From DATAES01 sp963802415 (GTDB lineage: Bacteria; Actinomycetota; Acidimicrobiia; Acidimicrobiales; JACDCH01), in NCBI GenBank assembly GCA_963802415.1, contig CAWDIH010000001.1, positions 1,178,001 to 1,242,000 of the forward strand: a DNA stretch of 64,000 nt, given 5' to 3'. This document shows positions 17,586-24,611 of this stretch, piece by piece. Positions within the stretch are counted from its first letter, which is position 1. The number at the start of each line of letters is the position of its first letter. The translations under genes and the position numbers were made by a program. Below the pieces are notes generated by a model. It ran no database searches and was not told where the DNA came from. It saw only the letters and a program-made list of their open reading frames with translations.

Positions 17586-18269
17586 TCACTCGTCGATGTC
17601 AATGCGGGCGATCGTGAAGGGCCCGAACTCGAATGCAGGCAGGTACGGCTCCGGGTCCACCGACCAGAACAGGGTTCTGAGCTGCGCCGCACTGCGACGG
17701 CCGGTCAGCGCGCGGAACAGTTCGAACGGGCCTCCTTCCAGTGCGGCACCCGTGACGCCACCGGTCGCGGGCCACGCCTTGTCACCGGTGCGGATTTCGA
17801 TGGGCGGGAGCCTGTGAGCCGCGACCGACGGTTGGAAGCCGATCACGACGAGGAAGTCGAGACCGATTTCGACGCCGGCCGAGTCACGGGCGCCTGGTTG
17901 TTCGATCGCGGTGCGGATGTCGTGTTCGTGCGTGGTGAGATCGGCGATCCACTGCGCGCCGAGCTCGAGCGGAAATGCCGCCGACAAGGCTTCGACCTGA
18001 GGTGCGGTCTCGGACCATTCGGCGACCAGGTCGTCGATATCCCGTCCACGTCGGGCCGACACCTGCGCAGCGGTCCACGGGTCCGTCGCGACGCCTTCGG
18101 TGTTTCCGGCGAGCACGTCGGCGCAGATCCCCGTCAGGTGCGCGAGGACGTCTGCGACACACCAATCCGGGCACGTGGGCACCGGCGCGGCAGCATGCTC
18201 GGGTGAGAGTCCGGTGACCATGCCGACGATCCGATCCCTGCCTTCCGCGTACAGCTCACCGGTCCGCAT
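17586..18269 (-). CDS. MDMPI-type (mycothiol-dependent/DinB-like) protein
   Basis: A 227-residue member of the maleylpyruvate-isomerase-like family. The N-terminal bundle motif CPDWCVADVLAHLTGI corresponds to the family consensus (Pro-x-W-x-V-x-D-V-x-x-H). A second metal ligand is likely in LTTHEHDIRTAI (His-x-x-Asp). The C-terminal region (SAAQLRTLFWSVDPEPYLPAFEFGPF) is an SCP2-like ending. Start ATG at 18269; GTG at 18275 is possible. Family members are mycothiol-dependent enzymes or detoxification proteins in Actinobacteria. The substrate is unknown. Confidence 0.75.
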   Translation of the reverse strand: MRTGELYAEGRDRIVGMVTGLSPEHAAAPVPTCPDWCVADVLAHLTGICADVLAGNTEGVATDPWTAAQVSARRGRDIDDLVAEWSETAPQVEALSAAFPLELGAQWIADLTTHEHDIRTAIEQPGARDSAGVEIGLDFLVVIGFQPSVAAHRLPPIEIRTGDKAWPATGGVTGAALEGGPFELFRALTGRRSAAQLRTLFWSVDPEPYLPAFEFGPFTIARIDIDE

Positions 18270-18312
18270 GACCACAGCCTCGCACGTCAGTTGTTCAGGG
18301 CATGATGACGCC

Positions 18313-18822
18313 GTGGCTACTGATCCAGAACCTGATCCAGAACCGCACTATCAGCGTCCCGGATGGTTCACCCGCACCGTGTTCAACCCGATGATCGCCT
18401 TCCTCACCCGACGGGGCGTCAGCGTGTGGGGTTCGCGTGAGCTCCGGGTTCGCGGCCGGACGTCGGGCGAGTGGCGATCCACACCGGTCAACCTGCTCAC
18501 GCTCGATGGCGATCGCTATCTCGTGGCGCCGCGAGGGCAGACACAGTGGGTCAAGAACCTCCGCGTGTCGGGCACGGGTGAGCTGCGCGTCGGACGGAAG
18601 GTCGAGCCGTTCGAGGCGACCGAGCTGGCCGACGACGACAAGAAGCAAGTGCTCCGCGCGTACTTGAAGCGATGGAAGATGGAGGTCGGCGTCTTCTTCG
18701 GGGGCGTTGACGGCAACTCCTCGGACGAGGACCTGCGGCGGATCGCTCCTGACCACCCTGTCTTCGTGATCCGAGCGCCGGAGGCCGCGTCCGCTGTGGA
18801 CCCAGCCGGCGAGTCCGGCTGA
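18313..18822 (+). CDS. Deazaflavin (F420)-type nitroreductase-family protein
   Basis: A 169-residue protein of the DDN-like split-barrel family, which binds coenzyme F420. Seen: PMIAFLTRRGVSVWGSRELRVRGRTSGEWRSTPVNLL (the classic 'R-(S/T)-G-x-x-R-x-x-P-V' cofactor box), RYLVAPRGQTQWVKNLRVSGTGEL (the W-V-x-N-x-R block) and FFGGVDGNSSDEDLRRIAPDHPVF at the end. GTG at 18313. Usual roles are F420-dependent reduction of quinones or nitro-compounds. It is divergent from the MDMPI-type gene and 18 bp upstream of a ParA-like gene. Confidence 0.85.
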   Translation: MATDPEPDPEPHYQRPGWFTRTVFNPMIAFLTRRGVSVWGSRELRVRGRTSGEWRSTPVNLLTLDGDRYLVAPRGQTQWVKNLRVSGTGELRVGRKVEPFEATELADDDKKQVLRAYLKRWKMEVGVFFGGVDGNSSDEDLRRIAPDHPVFVIRAPEAASAVDPAGESG

Positions 18823-18840
18823 CGCGGCTACGTTCGAACG

Positions 18841-19441
18841 ATGATCGTTGTCGTGGCGGCGCTCAAGGGCGGCGTCGGGAAGACCACCACCGCCGTGTAC
18901 CTCGCGGCACTTGCAGCTGGCAGCCGGAAGTCAGCGATCCTCGTCGACGCTGACCCGCAAGCGAGCAGCGCGGACTGGATCGAGACCGCGCCTGACGACC
19001 AGCTCGAGGCCGTCACGCCGCTGGAGGCCCCGACGGATCGGTTGTTGACGAGGGCGCTCAGCCGGATCGACGGTGAGGAGGTCGCGGTCGTCGACACCCC
19101 GCCGGGCAACGAACGGCTACTCGCGAAGGCGATCGATCTGGCCGACGTCGTCATCGTGCCCGTGCGGGTCGGTGGCATCGAGAACGCTCGGGTCGAGGCC
19201 GTGGTCGGCATGGTGCCGGTCAACGTGCCGCTCGGACTGGTGATCTGCTCCGCCGCGGACGTACACGCTCGACTACCAGCAGGCGGTGGCCACGTGGGGG
19301 GCGGCGGCTGTGCCGCTGTGGGGCACGGTCCCGGAACGAGTGTCGATTGCCGCGGGACCGGACAGCTCGCTGTCGGATGACGGCCTCGATGCTTATCGCG
19401 GGGTCTGGCGTCGAGCGGTGCGCGCGGCGCGCGGCATCTGA
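18841..19441 (+). CDS. ParA-family ATPase, one frameshift
   Basis: Starts MIVVVAALKGGVGKTTTAVYLA, the deviant Walker A (KGGVGKTT) of ParA/MinD ATPases, with the second Asp in LVDADPQASSADW and VVDTPPG. The frame breaks near 19255; the next frame restores YTLDYQQAVATWGAAAVPLWGTVPERVSIAAGPDSSL and a TGA at 19439-19441, total about 200 residues, short for the family but similar to orphan ParA-like proteins. No ParB partner or parS-like site is seen nearby, so a plasmid-type partition role is not supported. Confidence 0.8.
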
Positions 19442-19459
19442 TCCCTGTTCGACATTCGG

Positions 19460-19488
19460 GACCCGACGTCGCTCTTGACGTCCGGGTT
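19460..19488. terminator. Possible hairpin between convergent genes
   Basis: ACCC-GACGTC (19461-19470) and GACGTC-C-GGGT (19477-19487) can pair around GCTCTT with one bulge. It lies between the 3' ends of the ParA-like and lipoprotein genes. No T tract follows, so its role as a terminator is uncertain. Confidence 0.35.
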
Positions 19489-19529
19489 CGACCCGACACA
19501 CGAGCCGGCAGCGAAGCGGGCCCTCGCCG

Positions 19530-20375
19530 TCAATCGTGCACCGCGGCGGTCGGGCTCACTTGCCGGCGGAGGTTCAACAGGCCAGTGGACACCCGATCGG
19601 CGTCGGCGCGGGCCTGATCGGCGGCACCGACGACGTGGAGCCGGGCCGCGTCCGAACTGAGCTCGAGTGATCGCAACGCGTCAGCGGGACCGGTGACTGC
19701 GCTGCGCAACTCGACGGTCGGGGCGCTGGCCGCGACATTGGCCGCCAGGCGCCGGAGCTCTTGACTACGGGTGAGCACCCCGGCCCACCGGTCGTCGGCG
19801 ATCGCACCGACGGGGTCGCCGCCGGCGAGCAGCAGGTGGCTCACCGAGTCCATGTCGGTGGCGAGCTGCTCCGCTTGCGTGCGCCAGCGTTCGTCGATCG
19901 GCTCCTCCTTCGGGCGCGTGGCCAGCCACACGACAACTCCCGCGACGATGCCGGCGAGGAGCAGCAGCCACCACCAACCGGTGTCACCTTCCTGACTCGT
20001 CGACACCGGCGCGGTCGCGGGAGCTGCGGTCGCTGCCGTCGTCGGCGACAGCGCACCTTGCGTCGTCCCTGTCTGCGCCGTAGTCGTCGTCGTGCGCTGT
20101 GTGGTCGTCGTCCGTTGTGTCGTTGTCGTCGGCCGCGTCGTGGAAGTCGTGGTCGACGTCGTCGAGGAGGCCGTGGTGGTCGTGCGCTGCGTCGTCGTGG
20201 AACGTTCGTTGCTCGATGTCGTCGTAGCTTGACCGGTCGACGGCGTCGTCTCCGATGTGGATGGACGGTCGGACGCAAGTCCCTGCCCGCCGCCTCCGCC
20301 TCCGCCACCGCTGCACGCCGCAGTGACGACGATCGCGACGAACAAAGCGCTGCGCAGCAGAGAACCCCGGCTCAT
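19530..20375 (-). CDS. Lipoprotein with Thr-rich linker and membrane segment
   Basis: A 281-residue protein starting MSRGSLLRSALFVAIVVTAACSGGGG: a lipoprotein signal with lipobox VTAAC (Cys 21). A long Thr/Ser-rich low-complexity stretch follows (about residues 45-125, coded by repeated GTCGTC-type triplets), then a transmembrane helix (WWWLLLLAGIVAGVVVWLA) and a helical C-terminal domain of about 110 residues. I do not recognise the C-terminal domain. It is divergent from a DUF7144 gene; a TCACCC-N5-GGATGA site lies 34 nt upstream of this start and 36 nt upstream of the other. Confidence 0.6.
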   Translation of the reverse strand: MSRGSLLRSALFVAIVVTAACSGGGGGGGGQGLASDRPSTSETTPSTGQATTTSSNERSTTTQRTTTTASSTTSTTTSTTRPTTTTQRTTTTQRTTTTTAQTGTTQGALSPTTAATAAPATAPVSTSQEGDTGWWWLLLLAGIVAGVVVWLATRPKEEPIDERWRTQAEQLATDMDSVSHLLLAGGDPVGAIADDRWAGVLTRSQELRRLAANVAASAPTVELRSAVTGPADALRSLELSSDAARLHVVGAADQARADADRVSTGLLNLRRQVSPTAAVHD

Positions 20376-20409
20376 GACACCATCGTCAGCGCTCGAGCGC
20401 GCGAGCACG

Positions 20410-20426
20410 TCACCCAACTGGGATGA
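20410..20426. promoter_or_regulatory. Palindromic operator-like site, TCACCC-N5-GGATGA
   Basis: The 17-bp site lies in the 87-bp divergent region between the lipoprotein and DUF7144 genes, 34 nt from one start and 36 nt from the other. It is one of eight copies of TCAYCC-N5-GGRTGA between 20.4 and 37.3 kb. Confidence 0.65.
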
Positions 20427-20462
20427 ATCCGCGCCACCATCGACACCCTCAGGAGCAGCTCG

Positions 20463-20867
20463 ATGCAAACGCATCAGTCCAGAACCGGCTGGTCGTCGTG
20501 GGCCATGTTCGCAGGCCTGATGATGATCCTTGTCGGGATCTTCCAGCAGATCGAGGGACTCGTCGCCATCTTCAACGACGATTGGTACCTCGTGACGAGG
20601 CGAGGTTTACCGTTGTCCGTCGACTACACGGCATGGGGTTGGGTCCATTTCGCGTTGGGCCTGATCGTGGCGACCGCGGGTGTGGCGGTGTTCAACGGCA
20701 AGACTTGGGCTCGAATCTTGGGCTGTGTGGTCGCGCTCATCAGTGCGGTCGTGAACCTCATGTTCATCGCGGCGTACCCGGCGTGGTCGATCATCATCAT
20801 CGCCGTCGACGTGCTCGTCATCTACGCGTTGTCGGTGCACGGCGACGAGTTGCGCCCCGAATACTGA
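20463..20867 (+). CDS. DUF7144-type four-helix membrane protein
   Basis: A 134-residue protein with four hydrophobic segments (AMFAGLMMILVGIFQQIEGL, WGWVHFALGLIVATAGVAVF, ILGCVVALISAVVNLMFIA, IIIIAVDVLVIYAL) and the conserved WGWVHF-x-LG motif after the first loop. This pattern is typical of DUF7144, a small actinobacterial membrane family of unknown role. A second member lies at 23359-23803. Its start lies 36 nt downstream of the shared palindromic site, placing it in the proposed regulon. Confidence 0.75.
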   Translation: MQTHQSRTGWSSWAMFAGLMMILVGIFQQIEGLVAIFNDDWYLVTRRGLPLSVDYTAWGWVHFALGLIVATAGVAVFNGKTWARILGCVVALISAVVNLMFIAAYPAWSIIIIAVDVLVIYALSVHGDELRPEY

Positions 20868-20906
20868 CGTCCACCTGCTCGAGCAGATCGGTGTGCTCAC
20901 CGCTAC

Positions 20907-21018
20907 GCGCACATTGTCGACTCAGCCACCGAAACAGGTGGCTAGATCGACACAGACGTCGTTCGCTGCGGCTCTGTGTCGACTGAGCCACGCGATCGGT
21001 GGCCAGGTCGACACAGAC
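20907..21018. repeat. Family B multi-hairpin element, copy B1 (truncated)
   Basis: Begins GCGCACATTGTCG and holds two hairpin units built on GTCGACTCAGCCACCG / GGTGGCTAGATCGAC and TGTGTCGACTGAGCCAC / GGTGGCCAGGTCGACACA, separated by a GC-rich spacer. It lacks the right end (CGACAATGTGCGC) found in B2 and B3. Confidence 0.8.
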
Positions 21019-21058
21019 GCGATCGGCCTGCAGGCCGGCGACTTCGAGTTCCGTCGGG

Positions 21059-21075
21059 TCACCCCGGGAGGGTGA
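21059..21075. promoter_or_regulatory. Palindromic operator-like site, TCACCC-N5-GGGTGA
   Basis: A perfect 6-bp inverted repeat with 5-bp spacer, immediately after repeat B1 and 207 nt upstream of the PPK2 start. A TAAGGT at 21098-21103 could be a -10 element, which would give PPK2 a leader of about 170 nt. Confidence 0.55.
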
Positions 21076-21282
21076 CAACTCGCGCGACCCGTGTACGTAA
21101 GGTTGGCCCTGTGGTGGAGACCCGCGGACGGGTCATTGGATCGCAGCGTCCTACCTCCCGACGGCGCGGTCGGCCCTCTACGAGGCGGATCGAGGCGTGC
21201 GCCAGTTCCGGCGGATCGTGATGGCCGCACCGAGGACGCCCGTTCCGGGTGGAGAGCGCCGGACGACTCCAAGGAGACGAGC

Positions 21283-22224
21283 GTGAGCAGACGAGATCGG
21301 GTCCTGAAGACACTCCGGGTGCAGCCGGGCACGAAGGCGAACCTGGCCGGGCGCGACACGCGCTGGTCCGGCGGCGGCGGGCTCGACAAGCTCTCTGCGA
21401 GCAAGCTGAACGCGACGGCCAAGGAGGTTCTCAGTCGTGGGGTCGAGCGGCTGGAGCACGCCCAGGAGCTCCTCTGGGCGAGCGACACGTATGCGCTGCT
21501 CCTGGTGTTCCAGGCCATGGACGCCGCCGGGAAGGACTCGACCATCAAGCACGTGATGTCGGGCGTGAACCCTCAGGGCGTGAACGTGGTCTCGTTCCGG
21601 AGCCCGTCGAGCGAAGAGCTCGAGCACAACTTCCTCTGGCGCATCTCGAAGGCGCTGCCCGAGCGCGGACGGATCGGCATCTTCAACCGTTCCCACTACG
21701 AGGAGGTCGTCGCCCTGCGCGTCCACCCCGAATGGCTCGAAGCACAGAGGTTGCCCACGAGCGACCGAGGGCCTCGCTTCTGGGCGGAGCGCTACGAGGA
21801 CATCAACGCGTTCGAACGCCATCTGGATTCGAACGGGACCAAGATCCTGAAGTTCTTCCTCCACGTCTCGAAGGAGGAGCAGAAGCGTCGCTTCATCGCG
21901 CGGCTCGACAATCCCGGCAAGACGTGGAAGTTCAAGGCCGCCGATGTTGCCGAACGGGCACGGTGGGCCGACTACATGCAAGCGTTCGAGCACACGATCA
22001 CTGCTACGTCCACCGACTGGGCGCCGTGGTTCGTGGTCCCCGCGGACCGCAAACACGTCATGCAGGCCATGGTGGCTGCGATCGTCGCCGAAACCATCGA
22101 GTCGTTCGATCTTCAGTGGCCGGCGGTCTCGGCCGAAGACAGGCAAGCGAACGAGAATGCGCGACGCGACCTGGAAGCCGAGCTAGACAATCCCCGTGCG
22201 GCCGACAAGCAGGCTGCCAGCTAG
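21283..22224 (+). CDS. ppk2: Polyphosphate kinase 2 family protein
   Basis: A 313-residue PPK2 enzyme that phosphorylates nucleotides from polyphosphate. Walker A is in FQAMDAAGKDSTIKHVM (A81-AGKDST), followed by VNPQGVNVVSFRSPSSEELEHNFLWR (the R/K-rich lid), GRIGIFNRSHYEEVVALRVHPEWL (Walker-B-like Asn/Arg loop) and FFLHVSKEEQKRRFIARLDNPGKTWKF. The pattern fits the short single-domain PPK2 group that uses ADP or AMP; the exact class is uncertain. GTG at 21283 is set by AAGGAG at 21271-21276. The next gene (PLDc_N/SHOCT) follows after 21 bp. Polyphosphate use suits a stress or energy-reserve role for this region. Confidence 0.9.
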   Translation: MSRRDRVLKTLRVQPGTKANLAGRDTRWSGGGGLDKLSASKLNATAKEVLSRGVERLEHAQELLWASDTYALLLVFQAMDAAGKDSTIKHVMSGVNPQGVNVVSFRSPSSEELEHNFLWRISKALPERGRIGIFNRSHYEEVVALRVHPEWLEAQRLPTSDRGPRFWAERYEDINAFERHLDSNGTKILKFFLHVSKEEQKRRFIARLDNPGKTWKFKAADVAERARWADYMQAFEHTITATSTDWAPWFVVPADRKHVMQAMVAAIVAETIESFDLQWPAVSAEDRQANENARRDLEAELDNPRAADKQAAS

Positions 22225-22245
22225 AACACCCCGGAGGTGTGACTC

Positions 22246-22644
22246 ATGTTGTTCGCCGCAGATTTCGGGACCGGAGAAGTCTTCTGGTCGATGCTGTGGT
22301 TCTTCCTGTTCTTCATCTGGATCTGGATCCTGATCGTCGTCTTCGGCGACATCTTCCGCAGCCATGACATGGGGGGATGGGCAAAGGCGCTGTGGTCGAT
22401 CTTCATCATCTTCCTGCCATACCTCGGCGTGTTCGTGTACCTCATCGCTCGTGGCGGCAAGATGCAGCAGCACGCGGCCCAAGACGCACAAGCGCAAGAA
22501 GCACAGTTCCGTCAGTACGTCCAGAGTGCGGCAGGCTCGTCGGCCAGCCCCGCCGAGGAGATCGCTCGACTCGCTGACCTTCGCGAGAAGGGTGTGATCT
22601 CCGACGCGGAGTTCGAGCAAGCGAAGGCGAAGGCACTGGGCTGA
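22246..22644 (+). CDS. PLDc_N-type membrane protein with SHOCT domain
   Basis: A 132-residue protein. Two transmembrane helices (FWSMLWFFLFFIWIWILIVVF, then ALWSIFIIFLPYLGVFVYLIA) flank the conserved FRSHDMGGWAK loop of the phospholipase-D-N-terminal (PLDc_N) family, which carries no phospholipase site. A SHOCT helix pair follows (EIARLADLREKGVISDAEFEQAKAKAL, about 104-131). Paralogues: 29076-29474 (same length and architecture) and 36905-37195 (SHOCT missing). GGAGG just upstream of the ATG. Role unknown; SHOCT domains are thought to mediate oligomerisation. Confidence 0.8.
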   Translation: MLFAADFGTGEVFWSMLWFFLFFIWIWILIVVFGDIFRSHDMGGWAKALWSIFIIFLPYLGVFVYLIARGGKMQQHAAQDAQAQEAQFRQYVQSAAGSSASPAEEIARLADLREKGVISDAEFEQAKAKALG

Positions 22645-22649
22645 CCCCT

Positions 22650-22700
22650 GAACTTCGGGTCGCCGTGGCCCCTCTAGGGGCCACGGCGCACCAACATTCG
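22650..22700. repeat. Family A interspersed hairpin, copy A2
   Basis: Inverted orientation: GAACTTCGGGTCG, a 10-bp stem CCGTGGCCCC / GGGGCCACGG with a TCTA loop, then CGCACCAACATTCG. It lies between two same-strand genes, just after the stop of the SHOCT membrane protein. Confidence 0.85.
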
Positions 22701-22732
22701 AAGAGCTGACCGAACAGCTACCGTACGTCGAC

Positions 22733-23281
22733 ATGTCACTCCCCGGTTGGGAGGACGTTGAGCGTCGCCACATCGTCCTGACGGGGTTGCGAGCCATCGC
22801 GACGAGTCTGTTGGTGCTCGTCGTGTACTTCGTGGTGCCGATCAGCAGCGACCCACACGGTCCGATCCTGCTTCGCTTGACGATCGGGCTCGTCTTCTTC
22901 GTCATCGCGTTGACGTACGAAGTGCGGGCCGTCTTGCGCTCCGGTCGCCCGATCCTGCGCGCCGCTGACGCCCTGGCGCTCGTGATCCCGATCTTCATGG
23001 TCGTGTTCGCCTGGACCTATCTGACGCTCGCACGTTCGGATCCGGGAGCGTTCTCACAACCGCTCAACCGCGTGTCGGCGCTCTACTTCACGGTGACCGT
23101 GTTCTCGACCGTCGGCTTCGGCGACATCACCCCCGTGACCGATCCGGCCCGTGTCGCCGTCATGGCTCAGATGCTGTGCGACTTGATCTTCATCGCGGTC
23201 GTCGTCCGCCTGATCCTGGAGGCAGCGCGCGGCAGTTTGGGTACGCGCACGACCGACGTCAGGTCGGACTCGACGAGTTGA
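22733..23281 (+). CDS. Two-pore-helix potassium channel family protein
   Basis: A 182-residue membrane protein: hydrophobic helices at about 22-36, 47-60 and 80-98, then the pore helix ALYFTVTVFSTVGFGDITPV, whose filter TVGFG (126-130) and following D-I-T-P match Ion_trans_2 potassium channels, and a last helix near 142-163. No cytosolic RCK/TrkA domain is present; the tail is short and polar. It likely forms a K+-selective pore in the inner membrane as a tetramer. The ATG at 22733 follows repeat A2. Confidence 0.85.
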   Translation: MSLPGWEDVERRHIVLTGLRAIATSLLVLVVYFVVPISSDPHGPILLRLTIGLVFFVIALTYEVRAVLRSGRPILRAADALALVIPIFMVVFAWTYLTLARSDPGAFSQPLNRVSALYFTVTVFSTVGFGDITPVTDPARVAVMAQMLCDLIFIAVVVRLILEAARGSLGTRTTDVRSDSTS

Positions 23282-23358
23282 CCGCCAGCATGCGCCGGTA
23301 AGGTCCCTCCCATTGCGGGCGTGTTCGCAATCGCCAGGTGATGACATGAGGAGGCACG

Positions 23359-23803
23359 GTGGCGGCATCGAGGGCTGGTCGATCAGGGGTGCCGAGAGGT
23401 CCCGACGTCGACGTGTTCGGCAGCGAAGAGCCGGGGTCCGGCTGGCTCTTCTTCGCGGGTACGGTCCTCGGGCTCGCCGGGCTCATGCGCCTGGTCGACG
23501 CGTTCTGGGCCTTCCGCTACAACGGAGCGCTCCCGGAGAATCTCGAGGACGGAGTCCTCGGGTCGAACCTCGACAACTACGCGTGGACCTGGCTGATCGT
23601 CGGCATCATCCTGATCGTCGCCAGCCTCATGCTGATGACTCGCTCGCAGTTCGCCCGGTGGATCGGTTACATCGCCGCGGGTCTCGGCGCGCTCGAGCGC
23701 GATCACGTGGATGCCCTACTATCCGATCTGGGCGATGACCTATGTGCTGATCGCGCTGTTGGTCTTCTACGCCCTCGCGCAATATGGAGGACGCAATGCC
23801 TGA
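23359..23803 (+). CDS. DUF7144-type membrane protein, one frameshift
   Basis: A paralogue of the 20463 protein: four hydrophobic segments beginning GWLFFAGTVLGLAGLMRLVDAFWAF, then TWLIVGIILIVASLMLM and, after one extra base near 23695, ITWMPYYPIWAMTYVLIALLVFYALAQYGG. GTG at 23359 is set by GAGGAGG. The repaired frame ends TGA at 23801-23803, overlapping the start of the DUF6325 gene by 8 bp, so the two are translationally linked. Role unknown. Confidence 0.65.
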
Positions 23804-24233
23804 CGACACGACCGAACTGGGACCGATCAGCTACCTCATCGTCGAGTTCCCCGGAAACAAGATGACGGGCGAGGGCCTCATCGAGCTGGTCGACCTCGTC
23901 GATCGTGGCCTGGTACGCGTCCTCGACCTCTTGTTCGTCCGCCGCGACGAGGATGGTTCGGTCCAGGCGATCGAGCTGCAGGACATCGACAGCGACGGCG
24001 AGCTCGACATCGCCATGTTCGAGGGAGCATCGTCCGGTCTGCTCGACGACTCCGATCTTGCCGACGCGGCTTCGGTCATCGAGCCGGGTTCGTCCGCCGG
24101 CGTGTTGATCTTCGAGAACGCCTGGGCGAACCGGTTCGTACGTGCGCTGCGCGGCGGCGGCGCACAGCTGGTTGCGGCCGGGTACATCCCGCAGGATGCA
24201 ATCGAGGCCTCGCTCGACGCGACCGAGAGCTGA
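23796..24233 (+). CDS. DUF6325 family protein
   Basis: A 145-residue soluble acidic protein. The family blocks GPISYLIVEFPGNKMTGEGLIELVDLVDRGLVRVLDLLFVRRDEDGSV and SSAGVLIFENAWANRFVRALRGGGAQLVAAGYIP are clear and recur in the second copy at 35146-35559 (GPVEYLICTFPGNKFNGE…). ATG at 23796 is set by GGAGG at 23786-23790; a second ATG at 23784 would begin inside that site. It is followed by a SHOCT protein, as at the second locus. The fold resembles DUF1269-like ferredoxin folds. Function unknown. Confidence 0.75.
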   Translation: MPDDTTELGPISYLIVEFPGNKMTGEGLIELVDLVDRGLVRVLDLLFVRRDEDGSVQAIELQDIDSDGELDIAMFEGASSGLLDDSDLADAASVIEPGSSAGVLIFENAWANRFVRALRGGGAQLVAAGYIPQDAIEASLDATES

Positions 24234-24263
24234 CGACACGAGGAGAGAGAGGAACACACACCA

Positions 24264-24542
24264 ATGCCTGGACTAATGCGAGGTGTCGCACGGACCGCCG
24301 TCGTGGCCGGGACGGCGACCGCAGTGTCGAATCGGGTTTCCCGCCGGCAAGCCAATCGGTGGGCCGGCCAAGAGGAGCAGCAGTACTACGAGCAACCGGC
24401 GCCGGCACCTGCGCCCCCGCCTCCACCGGCGGCTCCCGACACGGTGACGCAGCTCAAGCAACTCGCTGAGCTCAAGGATCAGGGCATCCTCACTGACGCC
24501 GAGTTCGAGGCGCAGAAGGCCAAGATCCTGGCTGCCATGTGA
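24264..24542 (+). CDS. SHOCT-domain protein
   Basis: A 92-residue protein: N-terminal weakly hydrophobic segment VARTAVVAGTATAVSNRVSRRQANR, a Pro/Ala-rich linker (about 48-60) and a C-terminal SHOCT helix pair TQLKQLAELKDQGILTDAEFEAQKAKILAA. It is paired with DUF6325 here and in the second copy (35580-35879), with the same TAVSNRVSRRQANR start. AGGAGAGAGAGG lies upstream. It probably works with the DUF6325 protein at the membrane; this is inference from the duplicated pairing. Confidence 0.75.
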   Translation: MPGLMRGVARTAVVAGTATAVSNRVSRRQANRWAGQEEQQYYEQPAPAPAPPPPPAAPDTVTQLKQLAELKDQGILTDAEFEAQKAKILAAM

Positions 24543-24611
24543 CCGGAGACGACCGCGCGAGACGCGCTGCCGAGTCGATCAACCGAGCGTGAGGATCAGG
24601 AGGTCGAACGC

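Noticed and set aside
18841..19441. Plasmid or phage partition locus because of the ParA-like gene
   Set aside because: No ParB, no parS-like repeats and no replication or phage genes nearby; orphan ParA-like ATPases are common on chromosomes.
20040..20240. Triplet-repeat tract (GTCGTC-type) as a phase-variable microsatellite
   Set aside because: It encodes the Thr/Ser-rich linker of a lipoprotein, is imperfect and in-frame, so length changes would not switch the gene off.
20907..21018. Repeats with spacers resembling a short CRISPR array
   Set aside because: Units are alternating inverted arms of irregular spacing, only two to three per locus, with no cas genes; they are a palindromic element.
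22226..22242. ACACCC-N5-GTGTGA, a near match to the 17-bp palindrome
   Set aside because: Two mismatches, and it overlaps the ribosome binding site 3 bp before the ATG, at the wrong distance compared with the other sites.
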